Both the position numbers and the translations under genes were made by a program. Below the pieces are notes generated by a model that saw only the letters and a list, made by a program, of their open reading frames with translations, was not told the origin of the DNA and did not search any database. From the NCBI RefSeq assembly GCF_009831215.1, contig NZ_WUTW01000002.1, positions 1,041,444 through 1,105,443 on the forward strand: 64,000 nt of DNA, in the 5' to 3' direction. Source of the DNA: Actinomadura rayongensis. Its GTDB lineage: Bacteria > Actinomycetota > Actinomycetes > Streptosporangiales > Streptosporangiaceae. This document shows, piece after piece, positions 50,216-59,406 of the stretch (within the stretch, counting starts at the first letter, position 1; each line of letters opens with the position of its first letter).

Positions 50216-51019
50216 ATGCGCGTCTTCATCACCGGTGCGGGCGGCTTCATCGGCCGCGCGCTCGCCGCGCGCCTGACCGCGCGCGGCGACGTCGTGACCG
50301 GCGTCGACCTGGTGCCCGGTCCCGGCGTCGTGCCCGGCGACATCACGCGGCCGGGGGTGTGGCAGGACGGGCTCAAGGGCGCGGACGCGGTCGTCCACAC
50401 GGCGGCGATCGTCTCCAACGCCGCCGGGATGGACGCGCAGTGGCGCGTGAACACCGTCGGCACGCGGCGCGTGCTCGACGCCGCCGTGCGCGCCGGAGTG
50501 CCCCGGTTCGTCCTGTTGTCGTCGGTGCGGGCGTTCTCCGACACCGGGTTCCCGGACGGCGTCACCGAGGATCATCCCGTGCGCCCGGACGGCAACCCCT
50601 ATGTCGACACCAAGATCGCCTGCGAGCAGGTCGCGCTCCAGGCGCACGCGGCCGGGGAGACTGCTCGCCGTGCGGCGTCCGGCCGCCGCGGGACAGGTGT
50701 TCACGCTCAGCGGCGGCACCGGCGTGACCTGCAAGGACTTCTTCGGGCACTACTGCCGGATGCTCGGCAGGCGCGGGCCGCTCGTGGTGCCGACCGCCGC
50801 CGGGCTCCCGGCCGTCCGGGCGGTCCGGCGCTGGCGCGGGTCGCGGGCGTGCGCAGCGAGCTGAACCCCGTCAGCCTGCGCTACCTCACCCGGACCGGGA
50901 CGTACTCCATCGCCAAGGCCCGCCGGACGCTCGGCTACCAGCCCGCCGTCGGCCTCGCGGACGGCATGGAGCGCACGCGGACGTGGCTCGCCGAACGCGG
51001 CCTGGTTCCCGCCCGTTGA
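50216..51019 (+). pseudogene. NAD-dependent epimerase/dehydratase, frameshifted and internally deleted
   Basis: The first 130 codons are a good extended-SDR: MRVFITGAGGFIGRALA cofactor motif, HTAAIVSN, LSSVRAFSD and YVDTK with catalytic Tyr/Lys. After HAAGE (about 50660) the homologous frame shifts by one, continuing as GQVFTLSGGTGVTCKDFFG (about 50690-50820), then shifts back to SELNPVSLRYLTRTGTYSI. About 60 residues expected between the two segments (the usual RPGDVYGPG region) are absent. The open frame through the gene is thus nonsense in the middle. Two shifts plus a deletion make it a pseudogene, unless sequencing is at fault. Confidence 0.75.
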
Positions 51020-51020
51020 G

Positions 51021-51659
51021 CTACGGGTTGAGACGGGCGTCGGCGACGGCGGTGAGCATCAGCGTGAGGCTGGACAGGAGCGCGGCGACCGGGGGGCGCT
51101 CGTCCAGCAGCAGCCAGTCGATCATCGCCTCGTTGACGCCGCCGACGACGGCCGTGGCCAGCAGGGCGTCGGCGGCCGGGTCCGGTTCGGCCGGGTGCGG
51201 GCGCCGGTCGTTGATGGCGTTCAGCTCGGCGGCCAGGAACTCGGCGTACTGGCGGATGACCGCGCGGCGGTGCGCCTCCATCTCGGCGGAGACGCCGACG
51301 ACCTCGATGCACTGGACGCGGGCGCGCCGGGGATCGGTCAGCAGATGGTCGCAGTAGGCCGTCAGCCCGGCGCGGACGCGGGCCGCCGGGTCCGGGGGCT
51401 GCGCGGCGACGGCGGCGAGGACGGCGTCCCGGGTCGTCGTGACGACCTCGTCGTACAGGACGCGCAGCAGTTCCTCGCGGCTGCCGAACAGCTCGTAGAA
51501 GTGCGCGGGGGCGACGCCCGCCGTCCGGCAGACGTCGGTGATGGTCGTGGGGTTGTAGCCGGCCGTTCCGTACAGCTCCAGGGCCGCCGCGAGCAGGCGG
51601 TCCCTTCGGTCGCGCTGTCGCTGCTGCGGGTCGCGTCCGCCGTACGGTCGTCCTGTCAT
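51021..51659 (-). CDS. TetR-family regulator, last gene of SDR-MBL operon
   Basis: A 212-residue TetR/AcrR regulator with the HTH at about residues 25-65 (TTITDVCRTAGVAPAHFYELFGSREE). Its ATG overlaps the MBL-fold gene stop (ATGA), so it is co-expressed with the operon it probably controls, via the dyad at 53509-53524. Confidence 0.9.
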   Translation of the reverse strand: MTGRPYGGRDPQQRQRDRRDRLLAAALELYGTAGYNPTTITDVCRTAGVAPAHFYELFGSREELLRVLYDEVVTTTRDAVLAAVAAQPPDPAARVRAGLTAYCDHLLTDPRRARVQCIEVVGVSAEMEAHRRAVIRQYAEFLAAELNAINDRRPHPAEPDPAADALLATAVVGGVNEAMIDWLLLDERPPVAALLSSLTLMLTAVADARLNP

Positions 51660-52753
51660 TCCGCCTTGAGGCTACCGTGACGCAGCGCGCCGTACGTGAA
51701 CGAGGGCGACACCAGGGGCGCCAGCTTCCAGGGCGTCAGCTCGGAGCTGGCGAAGTGCTGCACCCAGCCGCCGCCCGGGCCGCCCCGGTCGGCGATCAGC
51801 TTCTCCTTGACCATCGAGTTGTAGTGCAGCGCGGCCAGTTCCGGGGTGTTGGCGTTGATGACGACCTCCTGGCCGGACGAGCGCGCCCATCGCGCGAGGC
51901 CGGGGATCCGGGACTGCTCGGGCTGGTAGCTCTCGGGGTGGACGCCGTTCTCCGACTGCGTCCAGATCCCGCTGTCGGTGTTGAGGACGAGCGTCTGGTT
52001 GCCGATCGTGTGCCCCGGCGTCGCGATGAGGGCCACGCCGGGGCCGAGCAGGACGTCCCCGTCCAGGCAGACGACGTTGTCGGTGCGCAGGTCGCGGTAC
52101 GTCTCGGGCTGGAAGAAATTGCGCTGCAACGGATGCAGCCGTTGCATCAGCTCCCACTCGGGCCGCATGACGAGCAGCTTCGCGTTCGGGAACAGCGGGT
52201 CCAGCGGACGGTCCGGCGCGCCGAGGCCCGGCTGCGGCGTCGTCGTGCCGAGGTGCGGGCGCAGGTCCTGGACGTGCAGGTGGTCGAACGTGATGTAGTC
52301 GATCTCGGCCCGGTCGATGCCGAGCCTGGCCAGGTGCTCGGCGACGGTCGGCCCCCACACGACGGCCAGGTCGCGCATGCGCGGGCCGAACCGGTCGGCC
52401 AGCGCGCGGAAGAACGGCGTGTTCTCGGCCAGCTTGGAGTCGGTCGGCTCCACCAGGAGCGTGCGCCGGACGCCGTCGAAGTCATCGAACCGTACGACCA
52501 TCATCCGGTTGTAGATGCGGACGAACGGCGTCGGCGACAGCGCCGCCCGCCACAGCGCGTACTCCCGGGGGAACGGCGTCGCGACCAGATCGCAGGTCTC
52601 GACCGCGACGGCCGTGCCCTGCGCGCGGAACCAGCTCTGGAACTCGGGCGCGCGCGACCGGATGGCCTGGAGTTGCAGGCCGGGCTCGGCGATGACGTTG
52701 ACCTCGTCGAAGATTTCGATCCTGCGGAACCCGGACGGCAGCTCGTCGGCCAT
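51656..52753 (-). CDS. metallo-beta-lactamase-fold protein
   Basis: A 365-residue MBL-fold protein. Metal-binding motif TFDHLHVQD (about 175), a variation of HxHxDH, and TPGHT (about 265); a late His near residue 345 may complete the site. The first 100 residues are an N-terminal domain not typical of lactamases. Substrate unknown; related proteins are hydrolases or lactonases. GAGGAGAGG lies directly before the ATG. Operon with the SDR (9 bp upstream) and TetR. Confidence 0.78.
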   Translation of the reverse strand: MADELPSGFRRIEIFDEVNVIAEPGLQLQAIRSRAPEFQSWFRAQGTAVAVETCDLVATPFPREYALWRAALSPTPFVRIYNRMMVVRFDDFDGVRRTLLVEPTDSKLAENTPFFRALADRFGPRMRDLAVVWGPTVAEHLARLGIDRAEIDYITFDHLHVQDLRPHLGTTTPQPGLGAPDRPLDPLFPNAKLLVMRPEWELMQRLHPLQRNFFQPETYRDLRTDNVVCLDGDVLLGPGVALIATPGHTIGNQTLVLNTDSGIWTQSENGVHPESYQPEQSRIPGLARWARSSGQEVVINANTPELAALHYNSMVKEKLIADRGGPGGGWVQHFASSELTPWKLAPLVSPSFTYGALRHGSLKAE

Positions 52754-52762
52754 GACCTCTCC

Positions 52763-53509
52763 TCAACGTCGGGTGCGGGCGAGACGCCGCTGGTTGAACG
52801 CCCCGATCCGGTTCAGCAGCGGCGTCAGCGCCAGCCACAGTTCCGGCACCGCGCCGAGCGCCCGCACCTGCGCGCCGCGCGTGCGGGGCACGCTCGCGAC
52901 GAGCGCGCCGGAGTCCAGCAGGTCCAGGGCGGCGGACGCGACGCGCGGCGCGTCCAGCAGGCGGCGGCCGGTGAAGCTCAGCGCGGCGTGGCCGTCGCGC
53001 AGCCGGTCGTGGAGCATCGGCGTCCAGATGCCGTCGGGGCACAGCAGGGACACCTTGACGTTCGACGTCTTCAGCTCGGCGGCGAGGCCGAGCGTGAACG
53101 CGCGGACGCCGTGCTTGGTGGCCGCGTACACCGACTCGCCGGGCACGGGCACCCAGGACGCGAGCGACCCGATGTTCAGGATGTGCCCGCGCCCGTCCTC
53201 GGCCATGACCCTCGCCGCCGCGCGGCTGCCGTTGATCACGCCGAGCAGGTTGACCTCGACGCAGCGCCGGACGTCGGCGTCCGGCTGGCCGAGGACGTCC
53301 CCGGCGGCCAAGACCCCGGCGTTGTTGATCCACACCCGGGGCCGCAGCCGTTCGGCCAGGTCGCGGCAGGCGGCGGGGTCGGTGACGTCCAGTATCTCGG
53401 CGGCGCCCGGGACGACGTCCACGCCGGTGACCTCGTAGCCGCGCGCGGCGAGCACCCGGCACAGGGCCGCGCCCAGTCCGCCCGCCGCTCCCGTCACGAC
53501 CGCAATCAT
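52763..53509 (-). CDS. SDR-family oxidoreductase
   Basis: A 248-residue short-chain dehydrogenase: TGAAGGLG (about 7), NNAG (about 70), catalytic Ser in NIGSLAS and YAATK. The C-terminal 50 residues (VPELWLALTPLLNRIGAFNQRR) are longer than the minimal fold and amphipathic. First gene of the SDR-MBL-TetR operon, with a leaderless ATG 7 nt after a -10. May act on a lipid or aromatic alcohol; not determinable. Confidence 0.9.
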   Translation of the reverse strand: MIAVVTGAAGGLGAALCRVLAARGYEVTGVDVVPGAAEILDVTDPAACRDLAERLRPRVWINNAGVLAAGDVLGQPDADVRRCVEVNLLGVINGSRAAARVMAEDGRGHILNIGSLASWVPVPGESVYAATKHGVRAFTLGLAAELKTSNVKVSLLCPDGIWTPMLHDRLRDGHAALSFTGRRLLDAPRVASAALDLLDSGALVASVPRTRGAQVRALGAVPELWLALTPLLNRIGAFNQRRLARTRR

Positions 53510-53546
53510 GAAAGATAGATTTCAGGATTACCTCGGCGTCTGTCAA
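53509..53546 (-). promoter_or_regulatory. promoter and dyad operator of SDR-MBL-TetR operon
   Basis: Minus strand: TTGACA (53546-53541), 18-bp spacer, AAATCT (53522-53517), then 7 nt to the ATG at 53509. A dyad TGAAA-N6-TTTCA (53509-53524) covers the -10 and start point, a strong position for repression by the operon's TetR protein. The -35 lies inside the end of the upstream peptidase gene. Confidence 0.6.
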
Positions 53547-54046
53547 GCGGCCCCCGGATGCGGCAGGCGGATCGGTTCGGCCGGGCAATACTCGAAGTGC
53601 CACCACTCGTTGTCGTAGACGCGGTAGAGCCCGTACCGTCCGCCGTGCCGTTCGAGCCACCGCGCGCCCTCGGTCGGACGGACGTCCAGCGCGAGCCCCC
53701 GCACATGGCTGGACTCCTGCGGCGGCAGCACCCGGCGCCGCGCCGCCGCGACCGAGCCCGTGCGCCGCACCTCCGCGCAGAAGATCCGGTGCTGCTCGGC
53801 CGCGTCGCGGTGGCCGGACGTCAGGCCGATCAACTGGCCGTCCCGCCAGAACGCTTCGGCCCGCGCGCGGGTGAACGCCGTCCGCGTCTCCGCCGCGAGG
53901 CCGCGCAGGTCCTCGGCGGGGAACCGCAGGCTGAGCGCCCACTGGCAGGCGAGGAAGCGGGCGCGGCCCGGCGCGCGGCAGAACGCGACCGGGACCAGCA
54001 GCAACGCGATCAGCCGGGTGACGGCCGCCAAGACCTGCGCTTTCAT
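53543..54046 (-). CDS. M15-family D-Ala-D-Ala carboxypeptidase-like protein
   Basis: A 167-residue putative peptidoglycan peptidase. The N-terminus has a hydrophobic segment (about 8-24) as signal or anchor. Zn-binding motif SSHVRGLALDV (His and Asp of SxHxxGxAxD) near residue 110, and EWWHFEY with the third ligand near 148. Its ATG is 3 bp after the ABC permease stop, so it belongs to the exporter operon and may remodel cell wall around it. Confidence 0.85.
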   Translation of the reverse strand: MKAQVLAAVTRLIALLLVPVAFCRAPGRARFLACQWALSLRFPAEDLRGLAAETRTAFTRARAEAFWRDGQLIGLTSGHRDAAEQHRIFCAEVRRTGSVAAARRRVLPPQESSHVRGLALDVRPTEGARWLERHGGRYGLYRVYDNEWWHFEYCPAEPIRLPHPGAA

Positions 54047-54049
54047 CGC

Positions 54050-55282
54050 TCACGCCGTCCGCAGGGCCTCGGTCGGCGCGAGCCGGGCGGCGCGCAGCGC
54101 GGGGACGAGCCCGGCGACCGCGCCGATGAGGAGCGCCGAGCCGAGTCCGCCCGCCCACGCCTCCGCCGGGACGACGACCGTCCAGCCCTTGGCGCCCGCG
54201 TACACCGCCGTCGCCGCCGCCCCGGCCGCCACGCCGACCACCCCGCCGAGCACCGCCAGCATGATCGCCTCCGCGAGGAACTGCGCGCGGATCTGCCCTC
54301 GCGTCGCGCCGAGCGCGCGGCGCAGGCCGATCTCCGAGCGGCGCTCCAGCACCGAGATGATCATGATGTTGGCCACGCCGACCGCTCCGACCAGCAGCGC
54401 GACGACGCCGAGCCCGAGGAACAGGCTGTTGAACGCGCCCTTCGCGGCGGCGCGGGCGGTGAGCGCGTCGGACGGCTGGCTCACGTCCATCTCGTTCGGC
54501 GCCTCCGGGTTCGCCGTGCGCGCCAACGCCGCCTGCACCCGTTCGACCGCGTCCGTCGCGGACCGGACGTAGAGCGTGCTCGGCGGGCCGTCGGCCGTGC
54601 CGCTGCCCGTGCTGAGGCTCGTGTGGCCGAGGTAGCGCCGCGCCGCCGGGTAGCCGACCAGCGCGCTCGCGTCGATCTCGGGCGCGAGCGTCGCCGGGGA
54701 CAGGATGCCCGCGACGTAGAACCACTGGCCGCCCAGCCACACGCGCTGTCCGGGATAGACGCGGTCGAACCCGAGCCGTTGCGCCGCCGTCGCGCCGAGC
54801 ACGACGGCCGGTTGCGTCGCGGTCGCCGGGTTGAGCCAGCGTCCGTGCGCGACCCCGGCGCCCGCCACCCGCGGCAGGTTCAGGCTCGCCGCCTGCACCT
54901 GGAGCCCGTTCGTGCTGACGGACGGGATCAGCGGGCTGCGGTACACCTTCGCGTCCTTGACCGTCCCGGTGTGCGCGACCGCCTCGACGGACGGGAGCCG
55001 CGACACCCGCGCGGGCGCCGCGAGCGGCATCACCGCCTCTTCCTGGGTGAAGCTCTGGCCGGTCCTGACGGTGAGCAGGTTGGTGCCGAGCCGGTCGATC
55101 TCCGCCAGCAGCCCCGCCTGGGACGACGAGGACAGCCCGAGGACCGCAACGATCGCCGTCGTACCGATCGCGATCCCGAGCGCGGACAGCGCCGCCCGCA
55201 GCGGACGCGCGCGCAGGCCGGTGCTCGCCACGCGGGCCTGGTCGCCGGCGCGCAGCCGCGCCGGCACGAGAGTCATCGCCAT
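54050..55282 (-). CDS. MacB/FtsX-type ABC transporter permease
   Basis: A 410-residue permease: one N-terminal helix (about 28-52), a large extracytoplasmic domain (about 55-275, MacB_PCD-like), then three helices (about 290-320, 340-370, 378-402), the MacB layout. RRALGATRGQIRAQFLAEAI is the cytoplasmic FtsX signature. Works with the ATPase and adaptor as an efflux or mechanotransmission pump. ATG 55282 shares a base with the ATPase stop (TGATG); ATG 55276 is an alternative. Confidence 0.9.
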   Translation of the reverse strand: MAMTLVPARLRAGDQARVASTGLRARPLRAALSALGIAIGTTAIVAVLGLSSSSQAGLLAEIDRLGTNLLTVRTGQSFTQEEAVMPLAAPARVSRLPSVEAVAHTGTVKDAKVYRSPLIPSVSTNGLQVQAASLNLPRVAGAGVAHGRWLNPATATQPAVVLGATAAQRLGFDRVYPGQRVWLGGQWFYVAGILSPATLAPEIDASALVGYPAARRYLGHTSLSTGSGTADGPPSTLYVRSATDAVERVQAALARTANPEAPNEMDVSQPSDALTARAAAKGAFNSLFLGLGVVALLVGAVGVANIMIISVLERRSEIGLRRALGATRGQIRAQFLAEAIMLAVLGGVVGVAAGAAATAVYAGAKGWTVVVPAEAWAGGLGSALLIGAVAGLVPALRAARLAPTEALRTA

Positions 55283-55971
55283 CAGGCCGCCTCGCCGCGC
55301 TCGTCGGAGATGATCCGGCCGTCCAGGACGCGCATCCGGCGCGGCAGCCGCGCGGCGAGCCCGCCGTCGTGCGTGATCATGACGATCGTCGCGCCCGCCG
55401 CGTTCAGCTCGCGGAACAGGTCGAGGATCGACGCGCCGGTCGCGCTGTCGAGATTGCCCGTGGGCTCGTCGGCGAGGACGATCGCGGGCCGTCCCACCAG
55501 CGCGCGGGCGATGGCCACGCGCTGCCGCTCGCCGCCGGACAGGTGCGTCGGCCGGAACGAGCCGCGATGCGCGAGCCCGACGCGCTCCAGCGCCTCGGCC
55601 GCCCGGCGCCGCCGCTCGGCGACCGTCGCGCCCGCGTAGAGCAGGCCGTCCGCGACGTTCTCCAGCGCGGTCGCGTGCTCGGCCAGGAAGAACTGCTGGA
55701 ACACGAACCCGATGCGGTGGGCGCGCAGGGCGGCGAGGCGCCGGTCGTCCAGGCCCGCCGCGTCGATGCCGTCGATCTTCACCACGCCGCCGGTGGGGCG
55801 TTCCAGCGTGCCCATGACGTGCAGGAGCGTCGTCTTCCCCGACCCGGACGGGCCGACGATCGCGACCAGCTCGCCGTGCTCGACCGTGAAGCTCACGCCG
55901 CGCAGCGCGGGCACGGGCGCCCGTCCGCCGTAGGTCTTGGTGACGTCGTCGAGGTCCAGTGCGGCGCTCAT
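55282..55971 (-). CDS. ABC transporter ATP-binding protein (MacB type)
   Basis: A 229-residue ATPase: Walker [11 protein letters not shown] loop FVFQQFFL, signature [15 protein letters not shown], Walker [10 protein letters not shown] loop MITHD. LolD/MacB-type. Energises the adjacent permease. Its ATG overlaps the adaptor stop by 4 bp (ATGA). Confidence 0.94.
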   Translation of the reverse strand: MSAALDLDDVTKTYGGRAPVPALRGVSFTVEHGELVAIVGPSGSGKTTLLHVMGTLERPTGGVVKIDGIDAAGLDDRRLAALRAHRIGFVFQQFFLAEHATALENVADGLLYAGATVAERRRRAAEALERVGLAHRGSFRPTHLSGGERQRVAIARALVGRPAIVLADEPTGNLDSATGASILDLFRELNAAGATIVMITHDGGLAARLPRRMRVLDGRIISDERGEAA

Positions 55972-57023
55972 GAGGCGGGCACCACCACACGGTCGCCGAC
56001 GGACAGCGCGCCGGACACCTGGACGAGCCCGTTGTCGTTGTCGAACATGCCGAGCGTCACGGTGACCAGCCGGTTCCGTCCGTTCGCGGCCACCTCGACG
56101 GCGTAACCGCCCTCCGGCCGACCCAGCAGCGCGGTGACCGGGACGATCAGCGCCTTCGCGACGCCGTCGGTCGTGATCTGGACGCGCACCGGGGCGGCGT
56201 CGAGCGTGCCCGCGTCCTTCGGGCGGTCGAGGGTGATGTAGGCGGGAATGGTGGGGTTCTTGTCGGCGTCGGTGCGCGCGACCGTCCCGATGCGGCTCAC
56301 CCGGCCGGTGGTCGTGCGGTTATCCGGCAGCGTGATCTCGGCGCGGTCGCCGACCTTGACCTGCGCCTGCTGGCCCGCGTCCAGCTCCACCAGCACCTGG
56401 CGGCGGGCCGTCGTCGCCGTGGCCGCCCGGCCGCCCGGCGCCGCCGGGGTTCCGGGCTCGGCGAGCGACTTCGTCACGCGCAGCGGGCCGGGCAGGAAGA
56501 CGGCGTCGCCGAGGTCGAGGCGTCCGGTCTCGGGGACGCCCAGGTCGTCCTGCAGCTCGGCGACCGCGTACGCCGTCTCCGCGCTGTAGTAGTCGGAGCG
56601 GCGTCGTGACGCGTCGGCATAACCGAGGCGCACCAGGTTCGCGTTGAGGTCGCGCACCTCGCGGCCCTTGTCGCCCACCGACAGGGATCGGTACGCCGGG
56701 GTGTCGCCGCAGATGAGGACGATCGGTCGCTCGTCCACCCGATAGAGGGCCTTGCCGCAGTCGATCTGCTTCCCCGCGCCGGGGATCCAGGTGTAGATGC
56801 CCTTGGCCTGGTTGACCACGGTGAACTGGCCCGCGTAGGAGAGCGTCCCGCTCTGCGTCACCTGGGTGGACAGCGCGCCCTCGCGGACCGTCGCCAGCTC
56901 GGTGCCGCCGGCGGCCGGCGCGGATTTCGCCTTCTCCGCGCCGAACGGGTTCAGGACGACGATTCCCGCGGCCAGCACCGCCAAGATGCCCGTCCCGGCG
57001 AGGATCCGCCACTTTGCGGTCAT
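55968..57023 (-). CDS. HlyD/MacA-like adaptor with peptidoglycan-binding-like domain
   Basis: A 351-residue membrane-anchored adaptor. N-terminal helix (about 6-24), then a lipoyl-like beta part ([18 protein letters not shown]) interrupted by a PG_binding_1-like region (about 120-175: [44 protein letters not shown]), followed by the second beta part with VTVTLG and [13 protein letters not shown]. Links the pump to the wall layer. ATG 57023 overlaps the lipoprotein stop (ATGA). Confidence 0.88.
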   Translation of the reverse strand: MTAKWRILAGTGILAVLAAGIVVLNPFGAEKAKSAPAAGGTELATVREGALSTQVTQSGTLSYAGQFTVVNQAKGIYTWIPGAGKQIDCGKALYRVDERPIVLICGDTPAYRSLSVGDKGREVRDLNANLVRLGYADASRRRSDYYSAETAYAVAELQDDLGVPETGRLDLGDAVFLPGPLRVTKSLAEPGTPAAPGGRAATATTARRQVLVELDAGQQAQVKVGDRAEITLPDNRTTTGRVSRIGTVARTDADKNPTIPAYITLDRPKDAGTLDAAPVRVQITTDGVAKALIVPVTALLGRPEGGYAVEVAANGRNRLVTVTLGMFDNDNGLVQVSGALSVGDRVVVPAS

Positions 57024-57487
57024 CCGCCGGCCCCCGCCGGGCGGAGGTCCTTGCACGTCTCGTCGGCTGCCTTGAACTGCGGGGAATCGAGGTCGATGTT
57101 CCCGGGGTCGAGTTGTCCGCCCTGCGGGTCGGGGAAGTTCGGCACGCCGTTCTTGCGGATGCACTGGGCGTATTTGAGCATCTTGGCCTGCTGGGCAGGG
57201 TCCTGCTTGGTGGGCTTGCCGTCCCAGCCGGGCGGCGCCAGCTCCTTGCACTTCTGCTGGGCGGCCTTGAACTGCGGCGACTTGGGGTCGACGGTGCCCA
57301 TCTTGAAGCGGTACTTGTCCCCGTCGATGGGGTCGGGCCATTCGGGGACGCCGTTCTGCCGCATGCACTGCGCGTACTTGACGAACAGGTCGCTCTGCGC
57401 GGCCGACGTCTTCCCCGAGCCGTCCGATCCGCCGCACGCGGTGAGCAGGAACGGGAGCGCCGCCAGCGGCAGGATGCGTTTGAACAT
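57020..57487 (-). CDS. lipoprotein with two Cys-containing repeats
   Basis: A 155-residue lipoprotein: signal peptide with lipobox LTAC (Cys18). The mature part consists of two related repeats of about 60 residues, YAQCMRQNGVPEWPDP...SPQFKAAQQKCKEL and YAQCIRKNGVPNFPDP...SPQFKAADETCKDL, each with two Cys, likely disulfide-bonded. It is the first gene of the exporter operon, so possibly a substrate-capture or sensor protein. GGAG lies 9 nt before the ATG. Function unknown. Confidence 0.85.
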   Translation of the reverse strand: MFKRILPLAALPFLLTACGGSDGSGKTSAAQSDLFVKYAQCMRQNGVPEWPDPIDGDKYRFKMGTVDPKSPQFKAAQQKCKELAPPGWDGKPTKQDPAQQAKMLKYAQCIRKNGVPNFPDPQGGQLDPGNIDLDSPQFKAADETCKDLRPAGAGG

Positions 57488-57586
57488 GGAATGGTCTCCT
57501 TCACGGGTTCGGAGGCCATTTCTAGGCAGCGGACGGTCACACGACGGTCAGAACGGCTGTGACCCGACTGTGACCGGGGCAGGGCC

Positions 57587-58273
57587 ATGCTGAAGACGAT
57601 GAGAGTGCTGGTGGCCGAGGATCACGCCGAACTCGCGGCGTCCGTCGCGCGGATGCTGCGCCGTGAGGGAATGGCGGTCGACGTCGTCCACGACGGCGGG
57701 GCGGCCCTGGAGCGCACCGCGCTGCTGGAGTACGACGTCGTCGTGCTCGACCGGGACCTGCCCGTCGTCCACGGCGACGACGTGTGCCGCTCGCTGGTGG
57801 GCCGGGCCGGGCGCACGCGCGTCCTGATGCTGACGGCGTCCGGGACGGTCGCGGACCGCGTCACCGGGCTGAGCCTCGGCGCCGACGACTATCTGCCGAA
57901 GCCGTTCGCGTACGCCGAGCTGGTCGCCCGGATCCGGGCGCTCGGCCGCCGGGCGCAGCCGGCGCTCCCGCCCGTCCTCGTGCGCGGCGACCTGCGGCTC
58001 GACCCGGCGCAGCGGATCGCGAGCCGGGCCGGGATGCGGCTGGCGCTCAGCCCGAAGGAGTTCGCGGTGCTGGAATACCTGCTCGCCGCCGGGGGCCGCG
58101 CGGTGTCCGCCGAAGAACTGCTGGAACGGGTCTGGGACGAGATGACGGACCCGTTCACGACGACCGTCAAGGCCACGATGAACCGGCTGCGGGCCAAACT
58201 CGGCCCGCCGCCCGTGATCGAGACCGTCCAGCAGGGCGGTTACCGGATCGGCGACGCGCATGCGCCTTCATGA
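57587..58273 (+). CDS. OmpR-family response regulator
   Basis: A 228-residue regulator. Receiver domain (about 5-117): AED pocket, phospho-Asp in VVLDRDLP (about 55), Lys in LPKPF. OmpR/PhoB winged helix (about 135-222): LSPKEFAVLEYLLAAG, TTTVKATMNRLRAKLG. Divergent from the lipoprotein/ABC operon, which it probably controls. Start at ATG 57587; ATG 57599 is also possible. Overlaps the kinase gene by 14 bp. Confidence 0.92.
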   Translation: MLKTMRVLVAEDHAELAASVARMLRREGMAVDVVHDGGAALERTALLEYDVVVLDRDLPVVHGDDVCRSLVGRAGRTRVLMLTASGTVADRVTGLSLGADDYLPKPFAYAELVARIRALGRRAQPALPPVLVRGDLRLDPAQRIASRAGMRLALSPKEFAVLEYLLAAGGRAVSAEELLERVWDEMTDPFTTTVKATMNRLRAKLGPPPVIETVQQGGYRIGDAHAPS

Positions 58274-59402
58274 ACGGCTGCTGACGTCCGGGCTGCCCTT
58301 CCGGACCGTGCGGATGCGGCTCACCGCGTTGTACTGCTCGCTGTTCACCATTTCCAGCGCGCTCCTTCTCACGATCACCTATGTGCTCATGCGGCGCGTG
58401 AAATGGGTGCTCATCGTCTACGACGACCGAGGGCCGGAGATCCGCGACCAGATGGACCGGCTCCGCGAGGCGCAGCTACGGCAGCTCCTCCTGCAGTTCG
58501 GCTTCGCGTTCGCCATCATGGTCGTGATTTCCATCGTGCTGGGATGGGTGGTCGCCGGGCGCGTCCTGCGGCCGTTGCGGACGATGACGGCCACCGTTCA
58601 GCGGATCTCCGCCCGCAACGTCCACGAAAGGCTCGCCGCCGCCGGGCCGCGCGACGAACTGAAAGACCTCGCCGACACCGTCGACGGCCTGCTCGGCCGG
58701 CTGGAAACGGCGCTCGACGCGCACAAGCGCTTCGTCGCCAACGCCGCCCACGAACTGCGCACGCCGCTCACGCTGGAACGCGCGCTGCTCGAAGAGACGC
58801 TCACCGACCGCGCGGCCACGCTGGACACCTACCGGGCGATGTCGGAACGGCTGCTCTCGCTCAGCACGGACCAGGCGCAGTTGCTCGAAGCCCTGCTCAC
58901 GCTGACCACCAGCGAACGCGGCCTCAACCGCCGTGAGCCCTTCGACCTGTCGGACCTCGCCCGCCAGGCCCTCGACACGGCGCGGCTGGAGGCGGACGCG
59001 CGGGGCGTCCGGATCAACGCCCGGATCGCGTCCGCGCCGTCCGCCGGTGATCCCGCGCTGGCCGGACGGCTCGTCGCCAACCTCGTGGACAACGCCGTCC
59101 ACCACAACGTGCCCGGCGGTCACGTCGAGATCGTGACCGAGGTCCGGGCCGGACGGGCGTTCGTGGCGGTCGCCAACAGCGGCCCGCCGATCCCCCCGCA
59201 CCAGGTCGCCGGGCTGTTCGAGCCGTTCCAGCGCCTCGCGGGCCGGACGGCGCGCGCCGACGGGCACCACGGGCTCGGTCTCTCGATCGTCCGCGCCATC
59301 GCGGCGGCGCACGGCGCGTCCGTCGCGGCGCACGCCCGTCCGGACGGCGGACTGGCCATCGAGATCGCGTTCCCCGCGGGCCGCGTCCCCGTCCGGGTCT
59401 GA
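58260..59402 (+). CDS. sensor histidine kinase (HisKA type)
   Basis: A 380-residue kinase: TM1 (about 20-42), a short extracytoplasmic loop, TM2 (about 78-100), HAMP (about 100-152), HisKA with phospho-His in NAAHELRTPLT (about 168), then HATPase_c with VANLVDNAVHHN and GHHGLGLSIVRAI. The very short sensor loop (about 35 residues) suggests intramembrane or partner-mediated sensing, perhaps by the divergent ABC exporter. Partner of the upstream regulator. Confidence 0.92.
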   Translation: MRLHERLLTSGLPFRTVRMRLTALYCSLFTISSALLLTITYVLMRRVKWVLIVYDDRGPEIRDQMDRLREAQLRQLLLQFGFAFAIMVVISIVLGWVVAGRVLRPLRTMTATVQRISARNVHERLAAAGPRDELKDLADTVDGLLGRLETALDAHKRFVANAAHELRTPLTLERALLEETLTDRAATLDTYRAMSERLLSLSTDQAQLLEALLTLTTSERGLNRREPFDLSDLARQALDTARLEADARGVRINARIASAPSAGDPALAGRLVANLVDNAVHHNVPGGHVEIVTEVRAGRAFVAVANSGPPIPPHQVAGLFEPFQRLAGRTARADGHHGLGLSIVRAIAAAHGASVAAHARPDGGLAIEIAFPAGRVPVRV

Positions 59403-59406
59403 CCGA

